A stretch of DNA of 64,000 nt from Bacillota bacterium (GCA_023426125.1 JAFABI010000017.1:314280-378279), one strand, 5' to 3'; shown: positions 16,574-26,474, counted from the stretch's first letter. A program made the numbers and translations. Notes: generated from the letters alone by a model not told the origin.

Positions 16574-18343
16574 GTGAGAAATAAGTGGATATGGACAGGG
16601 ATTGGAGCAGCTGTTCTGGTCATTGCAGCAGTTGTGGCAATGATACTTCACAGCGAAGCAGGCAAGGGAGAAATGAGAATGTCGGACAAAGGAAATACGG
16701 AAGCTATTAGTACGGCTGGTCAGTCTATAAATACAGAGCCGAAAAACACGGTTTCCATAAATGTGAAGCTGTCCGAATTGGGACAGACAATGGAAAACAA
16801 ATTTTCAGATATTAACCAGTGGGACATGGCAATGGACTGGACAACAGAAAAAGCTTCCGGACAGCCGGAAAATTACATGAGGGAAAAATATCCTTTTGTC
16901 AAACGAGTGCAGCTTATGACTGCGACCGGAGGCCACCAAACCCGGGATCTTTTACTGGATCCTTCAGACCGCAAAAAAATGGACGATTACAGCTTTACGC
17001 GTCTGGGTACGGCTATAGATAATATTATACGGCAGGGGCTGACCCCTTATATTGTTATAGGCAATGTGCCGCTGAAGTACAGCACGGAGCCGTATATAGG
17101 AGGGTTCGGCGTCAATGTGCGCCCCCCTGACGACTATAAGGTATACTTTAAATATGTCAAAGCTCTTGGGGAATATTTGGTGGATCGTTTTGGCCTTGAG
17201 GAAGTCCGGAACTGGACATGGAGGGCACTGGTTGAATATGAGAACGTGGATTGGTTCAACGCGGGAGATCCTGTGACGACGAAGGAAGCCTACTTTAAAT
17301 TGTATGACTATACGGTAGCTGCTCTGGAGGAAGTCGTCGGAGCGGAGCATCTCTACATCGGAGCCCATAGCATGTCCAATGCGGAGGGGTTCTGGGATGA
17401 GAGGGAATTTATAGACCATGTGGCCTCCGGAACAAATTATTATACAGGTAAAAAAGGTACGCAGCTCGATTTCCTGACATTTTCCTATTACGATACGAAA
17501 CCGGGTGTCCGCGCGCCGGCGCCTTACACAGTGGCGTCGGATCTGAGCCTGCTGCGTGACCGGGCGGTGAAGAACGGGCTGACAGATCTGAAATACGGTG
17601 TCGACGAAGGCCGTATTGCATGCGGACAGGATGACAAAGAGCTATATCCGCGTACCGTTGCTTCAAGCTATCAGTCTGCATACGATGCAAAGCTGTATAA
17701 GGAAATGCATGATATCAACCTTGATTATTTTTCCACATGGTATCTGAATACCGAGTGCATATGGGGAGAAGCCATTGGAATTGATCCGGTCGGCACCCAT
17801 CTTGCCAACCTGTCATACCGTATGGAAGGGGGAGCCAGAGCCTCCGTCCAGGCTTCAAAACCCGTGTCCGCGGACTCTGATGAGGTTGACGGCATTGCCG
17901 CCTATCATCAGGATTCTCAAAAGGCTCAGCTTCTATTATACAACTTTAATGAAGACCCGGCTTTAGCGTCCGGCGAGGCTGTTGCTGTCACCTTTGACAA
18001 GGTGGAAGCGCTGCGGGACGGAAGTGTAAAGGTTAAGAAATGGATTATTGACGACGACCATGCCAATTATTGGCCTAAGTGGGAAGAAGATATGAAAAAG
18101 CGCGGGATCTCAGCGGATGATTTTGGCAAGTGGTCCGCGGATTCATGGACAATATCCGGCGTTGCCCGTCAGAAGGTTCAGGATTATTGGTACGCCAATA
18201 TTATGAAGTATCGCGATCTGTCCATGCTGAAGATGGAGGAAGTCACCGTTGAAATCAAGGATGGCAAACTGGTCTTAACGGAAGAGCTGGCTCCACAGGG
18301 AGTCGTATTTTACGAGATTACGGGGCTCAAGCCGTCTCTGTAA
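16574..18343 (+). CDS. membrane-anchored GH39-like glycoside hydrolase
   Basis: 589 residues from a GTG start preceded by GAGAGGTG. The N-terminus is a signal-anchor (WTGIGAAVLVIAAVVAMIL, residues 8-26). A (beta/alpha)8 barrel resembling GH39 xylosidase/iduronidase enzymes follows (VKRVQLMTATGGHQTRDLLL; LTPYIVIGNVPL; LGEYLVDRFGLEEVRNWTW). The position of the acid/base WNEP motif reads LVEYEN, so the glutamate is kept but its Asn and Pro neighbours are changed. A plausible nucleophile is the glutamate in GVDEGRIACG. A C-terminal beta domain closes the protein. It likely acts on oligosaccharides at the outer face of the membrane. Confidence 0.7.
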   Translation: MRNKWIWTGIGAAVLVIAAVVAMILHSEAGKGEMRMSDKGNTEAISTAGQSINTEPKNTVSINVKLSELGQTMENKFSDINQWDMAMDWTTEKASGQPENYMREKYPFVKRVQLMTATGGHQTRDLLLDPSDRKKMDDYSFTRLGTAIDNIIRQGLTPYIVIGNVPLKYSTEPYIGGFGVNVRPPDDYKVYFKYVKALGEYLVDRFGLEEVRNWTWRALVEYENVDWFNAGDPVTTKEAYFKLYDYTVAALEEVVGAEHLYIGAHSMSNAEGFWDEREFIDHVASGTNYYTGKKGTQLDFLTFSYYDTKPGVRAPAPYTVASDLSLLRDRAVKNGLTDLKYGVDEGRIACGQDDKELYPRTVASSYQSAYDAKLYKEMHDINLDYFSTWYLNTECIWGEAIGIDPVGTHLANLSYRMEGGARASVQASKPVSADSDEVDGIAAYHQDSQKAQLLLYNFNEDPALASGEAVAVTFDKVEALRDGSVKVKKWIIDDDHANYWPKWEEDMKKRGISADDFGKWSADSWTISGVARQKVQDYWYANIMKYRDLSMLKMEEVTVEIKDGKLVLTEELAPQGVVFYEITGLKPSL

Positions 18344-18428
18344 GGATGGCATCGTGTTAACTATTCAGGGTTAATAAGGAAGAGAAGCATTATGAAAAAC
18401 GATGACATCAGAGGGAAGGGATCGGTGT

Positions 18429-19718
18429 ATGAATAAGAAGCAACGGAAAACAGGGGGCATTTTGATTTCGCTGGTACTGGGGGTGTCCATGACGGGCTGC
18501 GGCGGCGGGCTGGCAGAACCGTCTGACGGAAGCGTTTCCGCCTCATCGTCCGCATCATTATCCTCCTCTGAGACACCGGCTGCCATCCAGACGGAGTTGG
18601 ATGGCAGCTTTGAAAGCTTTGACATGGAGCGGTTTACGCGGAAGCTCTGGGAGGGGAAAACGGTCTATTTCGAGACCCTCTGCTTTATGGAACGAGAGGA
18701 CGGGTCTATAGCCTCCGGGTCCTTGCTGTATACCCCGGACAAAATTTTATCCGTGCGTTCCTATAATCTACGAACCGTTTATGAGGAGGGCAGGGACTAT
18801 GCGGTCAGTGGCAGCCGCCTGATTCGGACAGATGACTCACGTATCCCCGCTTTCCCCCTGAGTGAGTACCGTGAGCCCACCAACAACGTCAACGCCTGGC
18901 TGAAAATCACGGGAACCGACCAGTCGCTGCGGATCAATGCGGCTGGCCGGCTGGTCTACCAGGTGGCCGTCTGCTATACCCATTCGGACGGTTGGCAGGG
19001 ATTGGAGCCGGAATCACAGATGGAATTTCTGCCCAAAACAGCTGCCAGGCTGGCGGGCAAGGAAAAGCTTAAGCTGGTGTTCTACGGCGACAGCATCACA
19101 GCTGGCTGGGATGCCTCCGGGCAAAATGAGGCCACCCTGGATCCCGACACCTTCAAAGAGGTGAAGATGGTGAGCGGACGCCCCCCCTATACCCCGGCGT
19201 GGGCGGAAATCGTAACGAAGAAGCTCCAGAGTGTGTACGGGTATACCAATATCACACGGGCTAACCGGGCGGTGAGCGGCACCACCAGCACCTGGGGCAA
19301 GCAGAAGGTCAGCGCCCTCGTCAATCCCGAGAAGCCCGATCTGGCGGTAATCGCCTTTGGCATGAACGAGGCCACCGCGCCCGGGGATGGCTTTCGGGCA
19401 AACATAGAGGAGATCATGGATACCATCCATGCCCAAAATCCGGATACCGAGTTCCTGCTGGTGTCCTGCATGATTCCCAATTGCGATGCGGAGACGTTCG
19501 CTCAGAACCGGCTCGAGGAGCAGGAGGAGGCCCTTTACGCCATTCAAAGCGAGCGTACCGATCTGGCCGTGGGCGTTGTGCCGGTACACAGCATGTTCCT
19601 GTCCATGCAGGAATTGGGTAAGCTGCATACCGATTATTCAGGAAACAACGTCAACCATCCAAACGATTTCGCCGTATGCGTTTACGCTCAGATGATTCTG
19701 AACGCTCTGGGCTGCTGA
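18429..19718 (+). CDS. SGNH/GDSL-type esterase lipoprotein
   Basis: 429 residues. A signal peptide ends in the lipobox SMTGC, followed by a Ser/Glu-rich linker. The N-terminal beta domain (about 60-210) resembles the carbohydrate-esterase-2-like jelly roll. The SGNH domain holds block I FYGDSITAGW, block III AFGMNEA and block V NHPNDF with the catalytic histidine. It probably removes acetyl groups from plant polysaccharide at the cell surface. Start 18429 has GGGAAGGG upstream; an earlier in-frame ATG at 18402 would put charged residues before the signal peptide. It lies in the same run as the GH39-like and GH106-like genes. Confidence 0.85.
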   Translation: MNKKQRKTGGILISLVLGVSMTGCGGGLAEPSDGSVSASSSASLSSSETPAAIQTELDGSFESFDMERFTRKLWEGKTVYFETLCFMEREDGSIASGSLLYTPDKILSVRSYNLRTVYEEGRDYAVSGSRLIRTDDSRIPAFPLSEYREPTNNVNAWLKITGTDQSLRINAAGRLVYQVAVCYTHSDGWQGLEPESQMEFLPKTAARLAGKEKLKLVFYGDSITAGWDASGQNEATLDPDTFKEVKMVSGRPPYTPAWAEIVTKKLQSVYGYTNITRANRAVSGTTSTWGKQKVSALVNPEKPDLAVIAFGMNEATAPGDGFRANIEEIMDTIHAQNPDTEFLLVSCMIPNCDAETFAQNRLEEQEEALYAIQSERTDLAVGVVPVHSMFLSMQELGKLHTDYSGNNVNHPNDFAVCVYAQMILNALGC

Positions 19719-19852
19719 CCGTTGTCTTAGAGCAGTGAAAAAATATTGATGGGCAAATCGTGTACAATAGGAAGATGAACTGGTATTCGCGGGTATTAAG
19801 TATGTAATAAAGCAGATATACGCATTTATTGAAAGGATGTAGGAAGTAGGAT

Positions 19853-22800
19853 ATGATGGACGAATTATTACAGAAAATAACAAACCCTCCCTCGGAATAC
19901 CGGGCAATCCCCTTCTGGTCGTGGAATGACAGGCTGGAGCCTGAGATGCTGCAGTGGCAGATCCGGGAAATGAAGAAGGCGGGCCTGGGCGGGTATTTCA
20001 TGCATGCCAGAGGTGGTTTGCAAACACCGTACTTAGGTGATGAATGGATGGAATGCATCCGTGCATCTATTGAGGAAGGCAAGCGCCAGGGCATGGGAGC
20101 CTGGTGCTATGATGAAGAGGGCTGGCCCAGCGGTTTTGCCGGCGGAATCGTTACAGCCATGGGCGACAAATGCCATGTCCGGTGGCTGGAGCTGGAGGAA
20201 GGCGGCAGTGTGAAGGAGTCTGCTCAAGTGCTGGGGGTTTATGTGCTGGACGGAGACAGGCTGCTGCGAATAGCTTCTGACCGGATCACCCGTTATGGGG
20301 AGGAGGGCCGGCGGATTTTTACCGTAGGTCACAGGTCCAACTCATATTACATTGATATCCTCAACAAGGACGTTGTAAAGGCGTTTATTGAAAGTACCTA
20401 CGACAAGTATTACAGCCGGTTCGGGGAGGAATTCGGAAAAGGGATGTCCGGCTTCTTCACCGATGAACCCCAGTTTGCGCGGGGCGGAATTCCATGGTCC
20501 TATATTCTACCTGAAGCTTTTCTGGAACGGTATGGCTATGATTTGCTTGAAGTGCTTCCTGCTCTGTTTTTAGAATGTGAGGGATACACGAAGGTCCGTT
20601 ATGATTTTTGGCAGCTGGTCAGCGAGCTTTATGTTACTGCCTTCGGAAAACAGATATACGAATGGTGCAAAACCCATGGCTGCCAATTTACCGGCCATGT
20701 GATGTGCGAGGACAATCTGCATGCCCAGATGGGGGCCACAGCAGGGGCAATGCCCTTTTACGAATATATGCACATTCCCGGAATGGACTGGCTGGGCAGG
20801 GCTATAGAAAGCCCTGTGATACCAAAACAGGTAGGCTCGGCCGCCAATCAGCTGGGAAAGAAGTTTGTACTTTCCGAAACTTTTGCCCTGTGCGGCTGGG
20901 ATGTGAGCTTTGAGGAGCTGAAATGGATTGCGGAATGGCAGTATGTCAACGGAGTAACTCTTATGTGCCAGCATCTTGAGGGGTATACCCTCAGGGGCCT
21001 GCGGAAACGGGATTATCCGCCTTCTATGTTCTACCAGCAGCCCTGGTGGGAGGAATACCGGCTTTTCAACGATTACTTTGCCCGGCTGGGGATGGTATTA
21101 ACCGCGGGGCGGAGCGCGGTAGAGGTACTGCTGCTCCATCCCATACGCAGCGCATGGGTGGAATACAACCATGGAAAGAACGGGCGGCTGGAGAAGCTGG
21201 ACGAGGAGTTCCGAAGAGCAACGGTAAGCCTGGCGGAGATGCATGTGGACCACCACTATGGGGATGAGACACTGCTTATGCGGCATGGCAGAGTGGAAGG
21301 GAAAACACTGGCTATAGGGAATTGCAGGTATCAGGCCGTTATTTTGCCTTTTGTGGTAACCCTGGACAAAAAAACGGTGGAAATGCTGAATACATTCCTT
21401 GACAACGGAGGCACAGTCATAAGCCTTGGGGAATTGCCCGGACTATGCGGAGGTGTGGAGGATGCTGCCATACATACCTTCAATAACAGGCTAACCCGGA
21501 CTGGAGAAGATTACCGGGCTTTGTACAGATTGCTCCGGAAAAGGGAACTGGTGTCTGTCAGCATCTCCGACAGGGGAGACGAGATTGGCGCGATTCACTA
21601 TCAACAAAGGGATTTAGGCAGCCAGCAGGCTTATTTCATGGTGAATCACAGCCAACAGGAGGCTTATAGCGCCGTGGTCACCCTCAAGGGAGAAGGAAGA
21701 GCTATGAGGCTGGACCTGGAAAGTGCCCAAACCTGTGAGTTACCCTATACCTGTGAGGATGGAAATACCCGGGTGCAGTTGGAGTTTATGCCTATGCAAT
21801 CCCATATGCTTTTACTGGATACCGGTGCCGAAACGCAGAAACACATGGGGAATCCTGAGCCCCCTCCGGTTTACCGGATAAAACCGGGCGAAGAGTGGGA
21901 GATTGAACAGGCTGACCGGAATGCCCTTACTCTCGATTTCTGCAGCTACAGCATCAATCAGGGAGAATGGGAAGGTCCTGTGCCGGTAATCCGCCTGATG
22001 AATATTTTGCTCGACAGGAGAGAACGCTGTGATATGGCGCTGCGCTTCGAGTTTAATGTAGCAATGGAGCCCTGTAAATGCGAGGAGATTTTTCTTGCTG
22101 TTGAAGCCGCCGAAGAGTTCAATATCACCGTCAACGGTAAAACGGTGATGTACAAGGATACAGGCTGGTGGAAGGACAGCAGCTTCAAAAAGATAGACAT
22201 CCGGGACCTTGTCCGCCGGGGTTGCAATGAAATTATCCTGCGGCGGGAATTTTACCAATCCCAAAAGGTATATGACGTGCTGTTTGGAGAGGACGTGCTG
22301 GAGACAGAAAAGAATAAGCTTACCTTTGATACGGAGCTGGAAAGCATTTATGTAATCGGGGACTTCGGTGTTATTAGCCAATCCGCCTATACCTGCGGTG
22401 ACCGGAAAGCGGTATTTAGTGAAGGCCCTTTTGTCATTACCGACAAGCCGCAGAAGATACAGGACGGGGATCTGACAGAGCAGGGCTTCTGCTTCTTTGC
22501 CGGCACGGTCCGGCTGGGGCAGGAGCTGCAGCTTCCTGAAAGGACAGAAGGCAGGATAATACTGGAATTAGGACGGCCCAATGCAGTGCTCAGCAGTGTC
22601 CTGGTCAATGGCAGGCTGGTAAGGACAATACCCTGGGCACCCTACCAGGCAGATATTACGGATTATCTACAGCCCGGATCCAACCGGCTTTCGGTTAAGC
22701 TCTATTCCGGCAACCGGAACCTCTTGGGCCCCCATCATCACGCCAGGGGTGAGCTCTATGCCGTATGCCCCTCCAGCTTTTCGGAAAAGGAAGGCTGGGG

Positions 22801-22861
22801 AGCGGAGGATCAGCCGGACCAGTGGAGGGACCGGTACTGCTTTGTGAAGTTTGGATTGTAA
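19853..22861 (+). CDS. GH106-like glycosyl hydrolase (alpha-L-rhamnosidase-related)
   Basis: 1002 residues with no signal peptide, so probably cytoplasmic. The N-terminal barrel has hallmark sequences of the GH106-related family: NPPSEYRAIPFWSWNDRLEP, GGYFMHARGGLQTPYLGDEW, WCYDEEGWPSGFAGG and SGFFTDEPQF. Distal beta domains (about 650-1000) include a jelly-roll carbohydrate-binding-like fold (CEEIFLAVEAAEEFNITVNG). The family includes alpha-L-rhamnosidases from pectin-degrading loci; exact specificity cannot be read here. It is the last gene of the FadR-headed run, 134 bp after the esterase. Start is one of two adjacent ATG codons following AGGAAG. Confidence 0.8.
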   Translation: MMDELLQKITNPPSEYRAIPFWSWNDRLEPEMLQWQIREMKKAGLGGYFMHARGGLQTPYLGDEWMECIRASIEEGKRQGMGAWCYDEEGWPSGFAGGIVTAMGDKCHVRWLELEEGGSVKESAQVLGVYVLDGDRLLRIASDRITRYGEEGRRIFTVGHRSNSYYIDILNKDVVKAFIESTYDKYYSRFGEEFGKGMSGFFTDEPQFARGGIPWSYILPEAFLERYGYDLLEVLPALFLECEGYTKVRYDFWQLVSELYVTAFGKQIYEWCKTHGCQFTGHVMCEDNLHAQMGATAGAMPFYEYMHIPGMDWLGRAIESPVIPKQVGSAANQLGKKFVLSETFALCGWDVSFEELKWIAEWQYVNGVTLMCQHLEGYTLRGLRKRDYPPSMFYQQPWWEEYRLFNDYFARLGMVLTAGRSAVEVLLLHPIRSAWVEYNHGKNGRLEKLDEEFRRATVSLAEMHVDHHYGDETLLMRHGRVEGKTLAIGNCRYQAVILPFVVTLDKKTVEMLNTFLDNGGTVISLGELPGLCGGVEDAAIHTFNNRLTRTGEDYRALYRLLRKRELVSVSISDRGDEIGAIHYQQRDLGSQQAYFMVNHSQQEAYSAVVTLKGEGRAMRLDLESAQTCELPYTCEDGNTRVQLEFMPMQSHMLLLDTGAETQKHMGNPEPPPVYRIKPGEEWEIEQADRNALTLDFCSYSINQGEWEGPVPVIRLMNILLDRRERCDMALRFEFNVAMEPCKCEEIFLAVEAAEEFNITVNGKTVMYKDTGWWKDSSFKKIDIRDLVRRGCNEIILRREFYQSQKVYDVLFGEDVLETEKNKLTFDTELESIYVIGDFGVISQSAYTCGDRKAVFSEGPFVITDKPQKIQDGDLTEQGFCFFAGTVRLGQELQLPERTEGRIILELGRPNAVLSSVLVNGRLVRTIPWAPYQADITDYLQPGSNRLSVKLYSGNRNLLGPHHHARGELYAVCPSSFSEKEGWGAEDQPDQWRDRYCFVKFGL

Positions 22862-23155
22862 TATTTATTATTATAAAAAGAGAGCATATGCTATCGAATA
22901 AAAAGTTAAACGGCAGGATATGAAAATTCAGGTAATTGAAGGCGGTAAACCCGGGAAATCCTTGAAATATTCTTGCCAAAGGTAACTGGGAGCTTATTAT
23001 AGAAAACTAAGATGAATCAATGAAGCTGCTTTTTTATAAAGCGATTTGAGTTTTACTTGTTTTATAGATTGTGGATTATCGATAATTGATAATTGACAAT
23101 CGCGATTAAGAATGGTAGTATATAGGTATATCGAAATTTCCGGAGGTTATGAGGT
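22862..23155 (+). promoter_or_regulatory. promoter region of the second GntR regulator
   Basis: TTGACA (23093-23098) and TAGTAT (23116-23121) are separated by 17 bp, a strong vegetative-type promoter. A perfect 12-bp palindrome ATTATCGATAAT (23075-23086) lies just upstream and is followed by a repeat of GATAATTGA; it is a plausible operator. The first half of the interval shows nothing recognisable. Confidence 0.6.
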
Positions 23156-23836
23156 TTGGGTGCTAAATCTTCAAAAGATATATTTGAAAATAAATCTCTT
23201 GGCAGTAAGGTTGCAGATATAATCAGGGAAAGGATTATATCCGGGGAATACGCCCAGGCTTCCCGAATAACCGAAGCTGAGTTTGCCCAGGCCTTTAATG
23301 TAAGTCATTCCTGTGTGCGGGAAGCATTCAGCTTACTTGAATCGGAAGGATTGCTCCGCTCCATTCGGCATAAATGTACCGAGGTTGTGAGTTTTAACAG
23401 GCAAGACATAGAAGAACTCTATTCCCTTAGGCTGGCCATTGAAAAGCTTTGTGCCGAAACATGCATACGCAAAGGCTCTATTCAGGTGGATAAATTGAGG
23501 GAACATGCACATAATATTTCGAATTCAACAATGGAAACATCTGAGGTTTTAATGAAATCTGTCGAAGCAGATATGAATTTCCACGAAACCATTATTTATT
23601 CGTCCGGGAACACACGCGCCATCAATGTTTGGAATACCATCAGGTATCAGCTTAAAACATTACTTTTTACAATAAATAAAAAAGCATCGGAAAAGATGAT
23701 CATTGTAAATACAATGGATCATGATGAAATAATAAAAGCTTTTGAGCGTTCAGACGGAGAAAGAATTCAGTCATTATTGACTCCGCATATTGAAAGCGGA
23801 TTACAATTATGTCTTGAGTATTATCGGGATATTTAA
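23156..23836 (+). CDS. GntR-family regulator (FCD-type)
   Basis: 226 residues starting at TTG with GGAGG 9 bases upstream. The winged helix covers about residues 15-80 (ITEAEFAQAFNVSHSCVREA, then FSLLESEGLL). The FCD-like C-terminal domain includes EADMNFHETIIYSSGN and the metal-site histidines in MDHDE and TPHIESG. It is shorter in its ligand domain than the 14.4 kb paralogue and not closely similar. It heads an SDR, alcohol dehydrogenase, metallo-hydrolase and cupin operon that it probably regulates in response to a sugar acid. Confidence 0.88.
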   Translation: MGAKSSKDIFENKSLGSKVADIIRERIISGEYAQASRITEAEFAQAFNVSHSCVREAFSLLESEGLLRSIRHKCTEVVSFNRQDIEELYSLRLAIEKLCAETCIRKGSIQVDKLREHAHNISNSTMETSEVLMKSVEADMNFHETIIYSSGNTRAINVWNTIRYQLKTLLFTINKKASEKMIIVNTMDHDEIIKAFERSDGERIQSLLTPHIESGLQLCLEYYRDI

Positions 23837-23872
23837 TCACTAATCACTTTTCTACATACTGGAGGAATCCTG

Positions 23873-24658
23873 ATGAAGGTTGATTTAAACGGTAAAGTTG
23901 CTTTGATTACAGGTTCGGGAGGAGCGATAGGCCGTGAAATCGCTCTGAAAATGGCTGAAAATGGGGCGGATATCGCCGTTAACGATGTAAATCCGGAAAA
24001 TGGCTTAAAGGTTGCCGGGGAAATTGAGGCCATGGGAAGGAAAGCAATCTTTGTGAAGGCTGACATCAGCAGCAGGGAAGAAACGGAGGCTATGGCCGGT
24101 AAGGCAATAGAAGCATTTGGAAGAATAGATATACTTGTAAATAATGCGGGGACAAATGTGGGCCCGGGCGGCAGAAAGCCCATACATGAGTTCAGGGAAG
24201 AAGACTGGAACAGGATCATAAATATTGATTTAAATGGACTTTATTATTGTAGTAAACCGATAATTAGAAATATGGTTGAAAGGAATTACGGCAAGATTAT
24301 TAATATTGGTTCGGTAGCCGGACTTGTCCCTCTCCGGATGCAGAGCGCTTTTGTGGCCGCAAAGGCCGGGGTGCTGGAGCTCACCAGGGCTATGGCTATC
24401 GAGCTTGCCCCCTATGGGATTCTTGTAAATGCCATTGCTCCGGGCTCTATCATAATGGAGGGTACGAAAGAGCTTTTTTATGCCGATATGGAAAAAGCAG
24501 AATCCCTGCTGTCCCACATACCGCTAAGGAGACCGGGAAAGCCTGAGGAAATCGCAAATGCGGCGTTGTTCCTCGCATCGGACGATTCAAGCTATATGAC
24601 AGGCAGTATAATGGTAGTGGACGGTGGTTGGACCTGTGGATACAGCAGAGATTGGTAG
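23873..24658 (+). CDS. short-chain dehydrogenase/reductase with Tyr-to-Phe change at the catalytic position
   Basis: 261 residues, classical SDR length. The Rossmann motif TGSGGAIG is near the N-terminus, NNAG follows strand 4, and the active-site serine is in INIGSVAG. The YxxxK motif reads FVAAK: TTT (Phe) replaces the catalytic tyrosine 13 residues after the serine while the lysine is kept. The aspartate after strand 2 (AVNDVNPE) suggests NAD preference. Related proteins oxidise sugars or sugar acids. The tyrosine loss would be expected to cut normal dehydrogenase activity strongly. GGAGG precedes the ATG; the next gene follows 9 bp later. Confidence 0.9.
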   Translation: MKVDLNGKVALITGSGGAIGREIALKMAENGADIAVNDVNPENGLKVAGEIEAMGRKAIFVKADISSREETEAMAGKAIEAFGRIDILVNNAGTNVGPGGRKPIHEFREEDWNRIINIDLNGLYYCSKPIIRNMVERNYGKIINIGSVAGLVPLRMQSAFVAAKAGVLELTRAMAIELAPYGILVNAIAPGSIIMEGTKELFYADMEKAESLLSHIPLRRPGKPEEIANAALFLASDDSSYMTGSIMVVDGGWTCGYSRDW

Positions 24659-24667
24659 GGAGAGAAT

Positions 24668-25723
24668 ATGAGAGCTATTATTGTAAATGCGCCGGGAGAC
24701 ATCCGGTATGTTGAAGTGGAAAAGCCCAGGGTAGGGCCTGGGGATGTATTGATAAGGGTATGTTTCTGCGGTGTTTGCGGGACTGACCTTGCGATTCTGA
24801 ATGGGGATATGAGCTTTGTCAGAGAAGGGTTAATCAAGTATCCGGTGAGGATCGGACATGAGTGGTCCGGTATTGTTGAGGAAGTCGGAGCGGAGGTTAC
24901 AAAAGTAAAGCCTGGTGATAATGTTGTAGGAGATAACGGGGTTGCCTGTGAAAAATGCAGGAATTGCCTGGCAGGGGACTACCTGCATTGTCTGAACAGC
25001 AGGGCTGTCGGAACAGTGAATTGCTGGGACGGCGCATTTGCAGAGTATATGATTATGCCACAAAGGCATATATACAAGCTGCCCGAGCAGATTGGACTGG
25101 AGGAAGCCGCGCTGATAGAACCGGCCTCAATCGCATTAAACGGGGTAAAAGCAAGCGGGATTCATGAAAATAGCAGCGTTCTTGTTATAGGTACGGGACC
25201 GATAGGACTTGCCGGTGTATCATTGGTTAGAAATGCAGGTGTAAAGAAGCTGCTGCTGGCGGGAAGAAAAGACGGCAAGCTTGAGGTCGGAAAAATAATG
25301 GGCGCGGATATAACCGTCAATGTTACCAAAGAAAGCCTGAAGGATATTGTGATGAGGGAAACAGACGGAGAAGGTGTTTCTGCAGTCATTGAGACTTCCG
25401 GTGCGATTTCCAGTATCAATGAAGCCCTTGATTATATTGCCGATTCGGGAATCATATCTCTTATAGGCTTTTATGAAAAAGAGCTGAACGGCTTTAACAT
25501 CGACAAGGTGGTTCTCGGTAAAATTCAAATCAGAGGCGTAGCCGGCGAACCGGTCATGCAGGAGGTAATCGATTTGATGGCCTCAGGCGCTCTGAAGCTT
25601 AAGCCATTGATTACTCATAAGGTCTCATTTGATGAAGCCATTGACGCATTTATAAATATAACAGAGAAAAATGAATCGAAGATTAAAATCCTGGTTGAGG
25701 TAACCAAAAATGAAGAAGCATGA
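24668..25723 (+). CDS. zinc-dependent alcohol/sorbitol dehydrogenase-like protein (MDR family)
   Basis: 351 residues. Catalytic zinc ligands are in CGVCGTD and GHEWSG with a glutamate in LIEPAS. Structural-zinc cysteines are spaced as in ACEKCRNCLAGDYLHC. The NAD-binding motif is GTGPIGLAG. It is most like L-threonine/sorbitol dehydrogenase-type enzymes that oxidise a secondary hydroxyl of a polyol or sugar acid. It overlaps the metallo-hydrolase gene by 14 bp, so the two are translationally coupled, in line with an oxidation step followed by a hydrolysis step. Confidence 0.92.
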   Translation: MRAIIVNAPGDIRYVEVEKPRVGPGDVLIRVCFCGVCGTDLAILNGDMSFVREGLIKYPVRIGHEWSGIVEEVGAEVTKVKPGDNVVGDNGVACEKCRNCLAGDYLHCLNSRAVGTVNCWDGAFAEYMIMPQRHIYKLPEQIGLEEAALIEPASIALNGVKASGIHENSSVLVIGTGPIGLAGVSLVRNAGVKKLLLAGRKDGKLEVGKIMGADITVNVTKESLKDIVMRETDGEGVSAVIETSGAISSINEALDYIADSGIISLIGFYEKELNGFNIDKVVLGKIQIRGVAGEPVMQEVIDLMASGALKLKPLITHKVSFDEAIDAFINITEKNESKIKILVEVTKNEEA

Positions 25724-26474
25724 GATCGCTGTCAAATGGCTGGGGCAGGCCGGATTCTTGATAAAAGATCACCGTGGTTATTCGATTGCTGTCGATCCCT
25801 ACCTCACCAATTCCTGCGAAAGGCTGGTCGGCTTCAAACGGCTGACACCGAGTCCGGTGAAGCCGTCACAATTAAAGGCAGATCTGATTATTGCAACGCA
25901 TCATCACGAGGATCATCTGGATATGGATGCCGTACCGGAGATGATGGACGGTACTATGGCAAAACTGGCAGGTTCGCAAACGGCAGTAAAAATATGTATG
26001 GATGCAGGGATTGACAGGGAAAGGCTCATTTCTTTAAAAGCAGGTGAAAGTGTAAATATTGACAGCATCGGTATAAAAGCAGTATTTGCCGATCACGGTG
26101 AGATGGCACCGGATGCGTTGGGAATCCTACTGGATATCAGCGGAATAAGAATATACATAACCGGTGATACAGGCTATACTCCTGACAAAATGCAGGATGC
26201 CATCAAAAGCAATCCGGATATATTGATACTGCCGATTAACGGCGCATACGGCAATCTTGATTCAGCTGGTGCAGCCCGGCTGGCAGGCGATACGAATGCA
26301 GAAATTGTGATACCCTGCCACTTTTGGACATTCAAGGAACACGGAGGCAATCCCCAGGAGTTTGCCGAGATGATGGAAAACAATGGCATGGGTGACCGGG
26401 TAAGGTTTCTGATGCAAGGAGAAATATTCTTTTTTAATAGCGGGCGGCATGAAAAAGCCTGTTTAAATTCCTGA
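25710..26474 (+). CDS. UlaG-like metallo-beta-lactamase-fold hydrolase
   Basis: 254 residues of the MBL fold. The metal site HxHxDH is present in ATHHHEDHLD; further ligands are FADHG, ITGDTGYT and IPCHFWTF near the C-terminus. The closest named relative type is UlaG, the L-ascorbate-6-phosphate lactonase, so lactone opening downstream of the dehydrogenase is plausible. Alternatives include phosphodiesterase activity. Start overlaps the end of the dehydrogenase gene. Confidence 0.85.
   Translation: MKKHEIAVKWLGQAGFLIKDHRGYSIAVDPYLTNSCERLVGFKRLTPSPVKPSQLKADLIIATHHHEDHLDMDAVPEMMDGTMAKLAGSQTAVKICMDAGIDRERLISLKAGESVNIDSIGIKAVFADHGEMAPDALGILLDISGIRIYITGDTGYTPDKMQDAIKSNPDILILPINGAYGNLDSAGAARLAGDTNAEIVIPCHFWTFKEHGGNPQEFAEMMENNGMGDRVRFLMQGEIFFFNSGRHEKACLNS

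Noticed and set aside
19014..19628. 204-codon minus-strand frame
   Set aside because: Antisense to the SGNH lipoprotein gene, which has a lipobox and all SGNH blocks.
23075..23086. ATTATCGATAAT palindrome as a replication or attachment site
   Set aside because: A single 12-bp palindrome directly above a promoter is better explained as an operator; no integrase or origin genes are adjacent.
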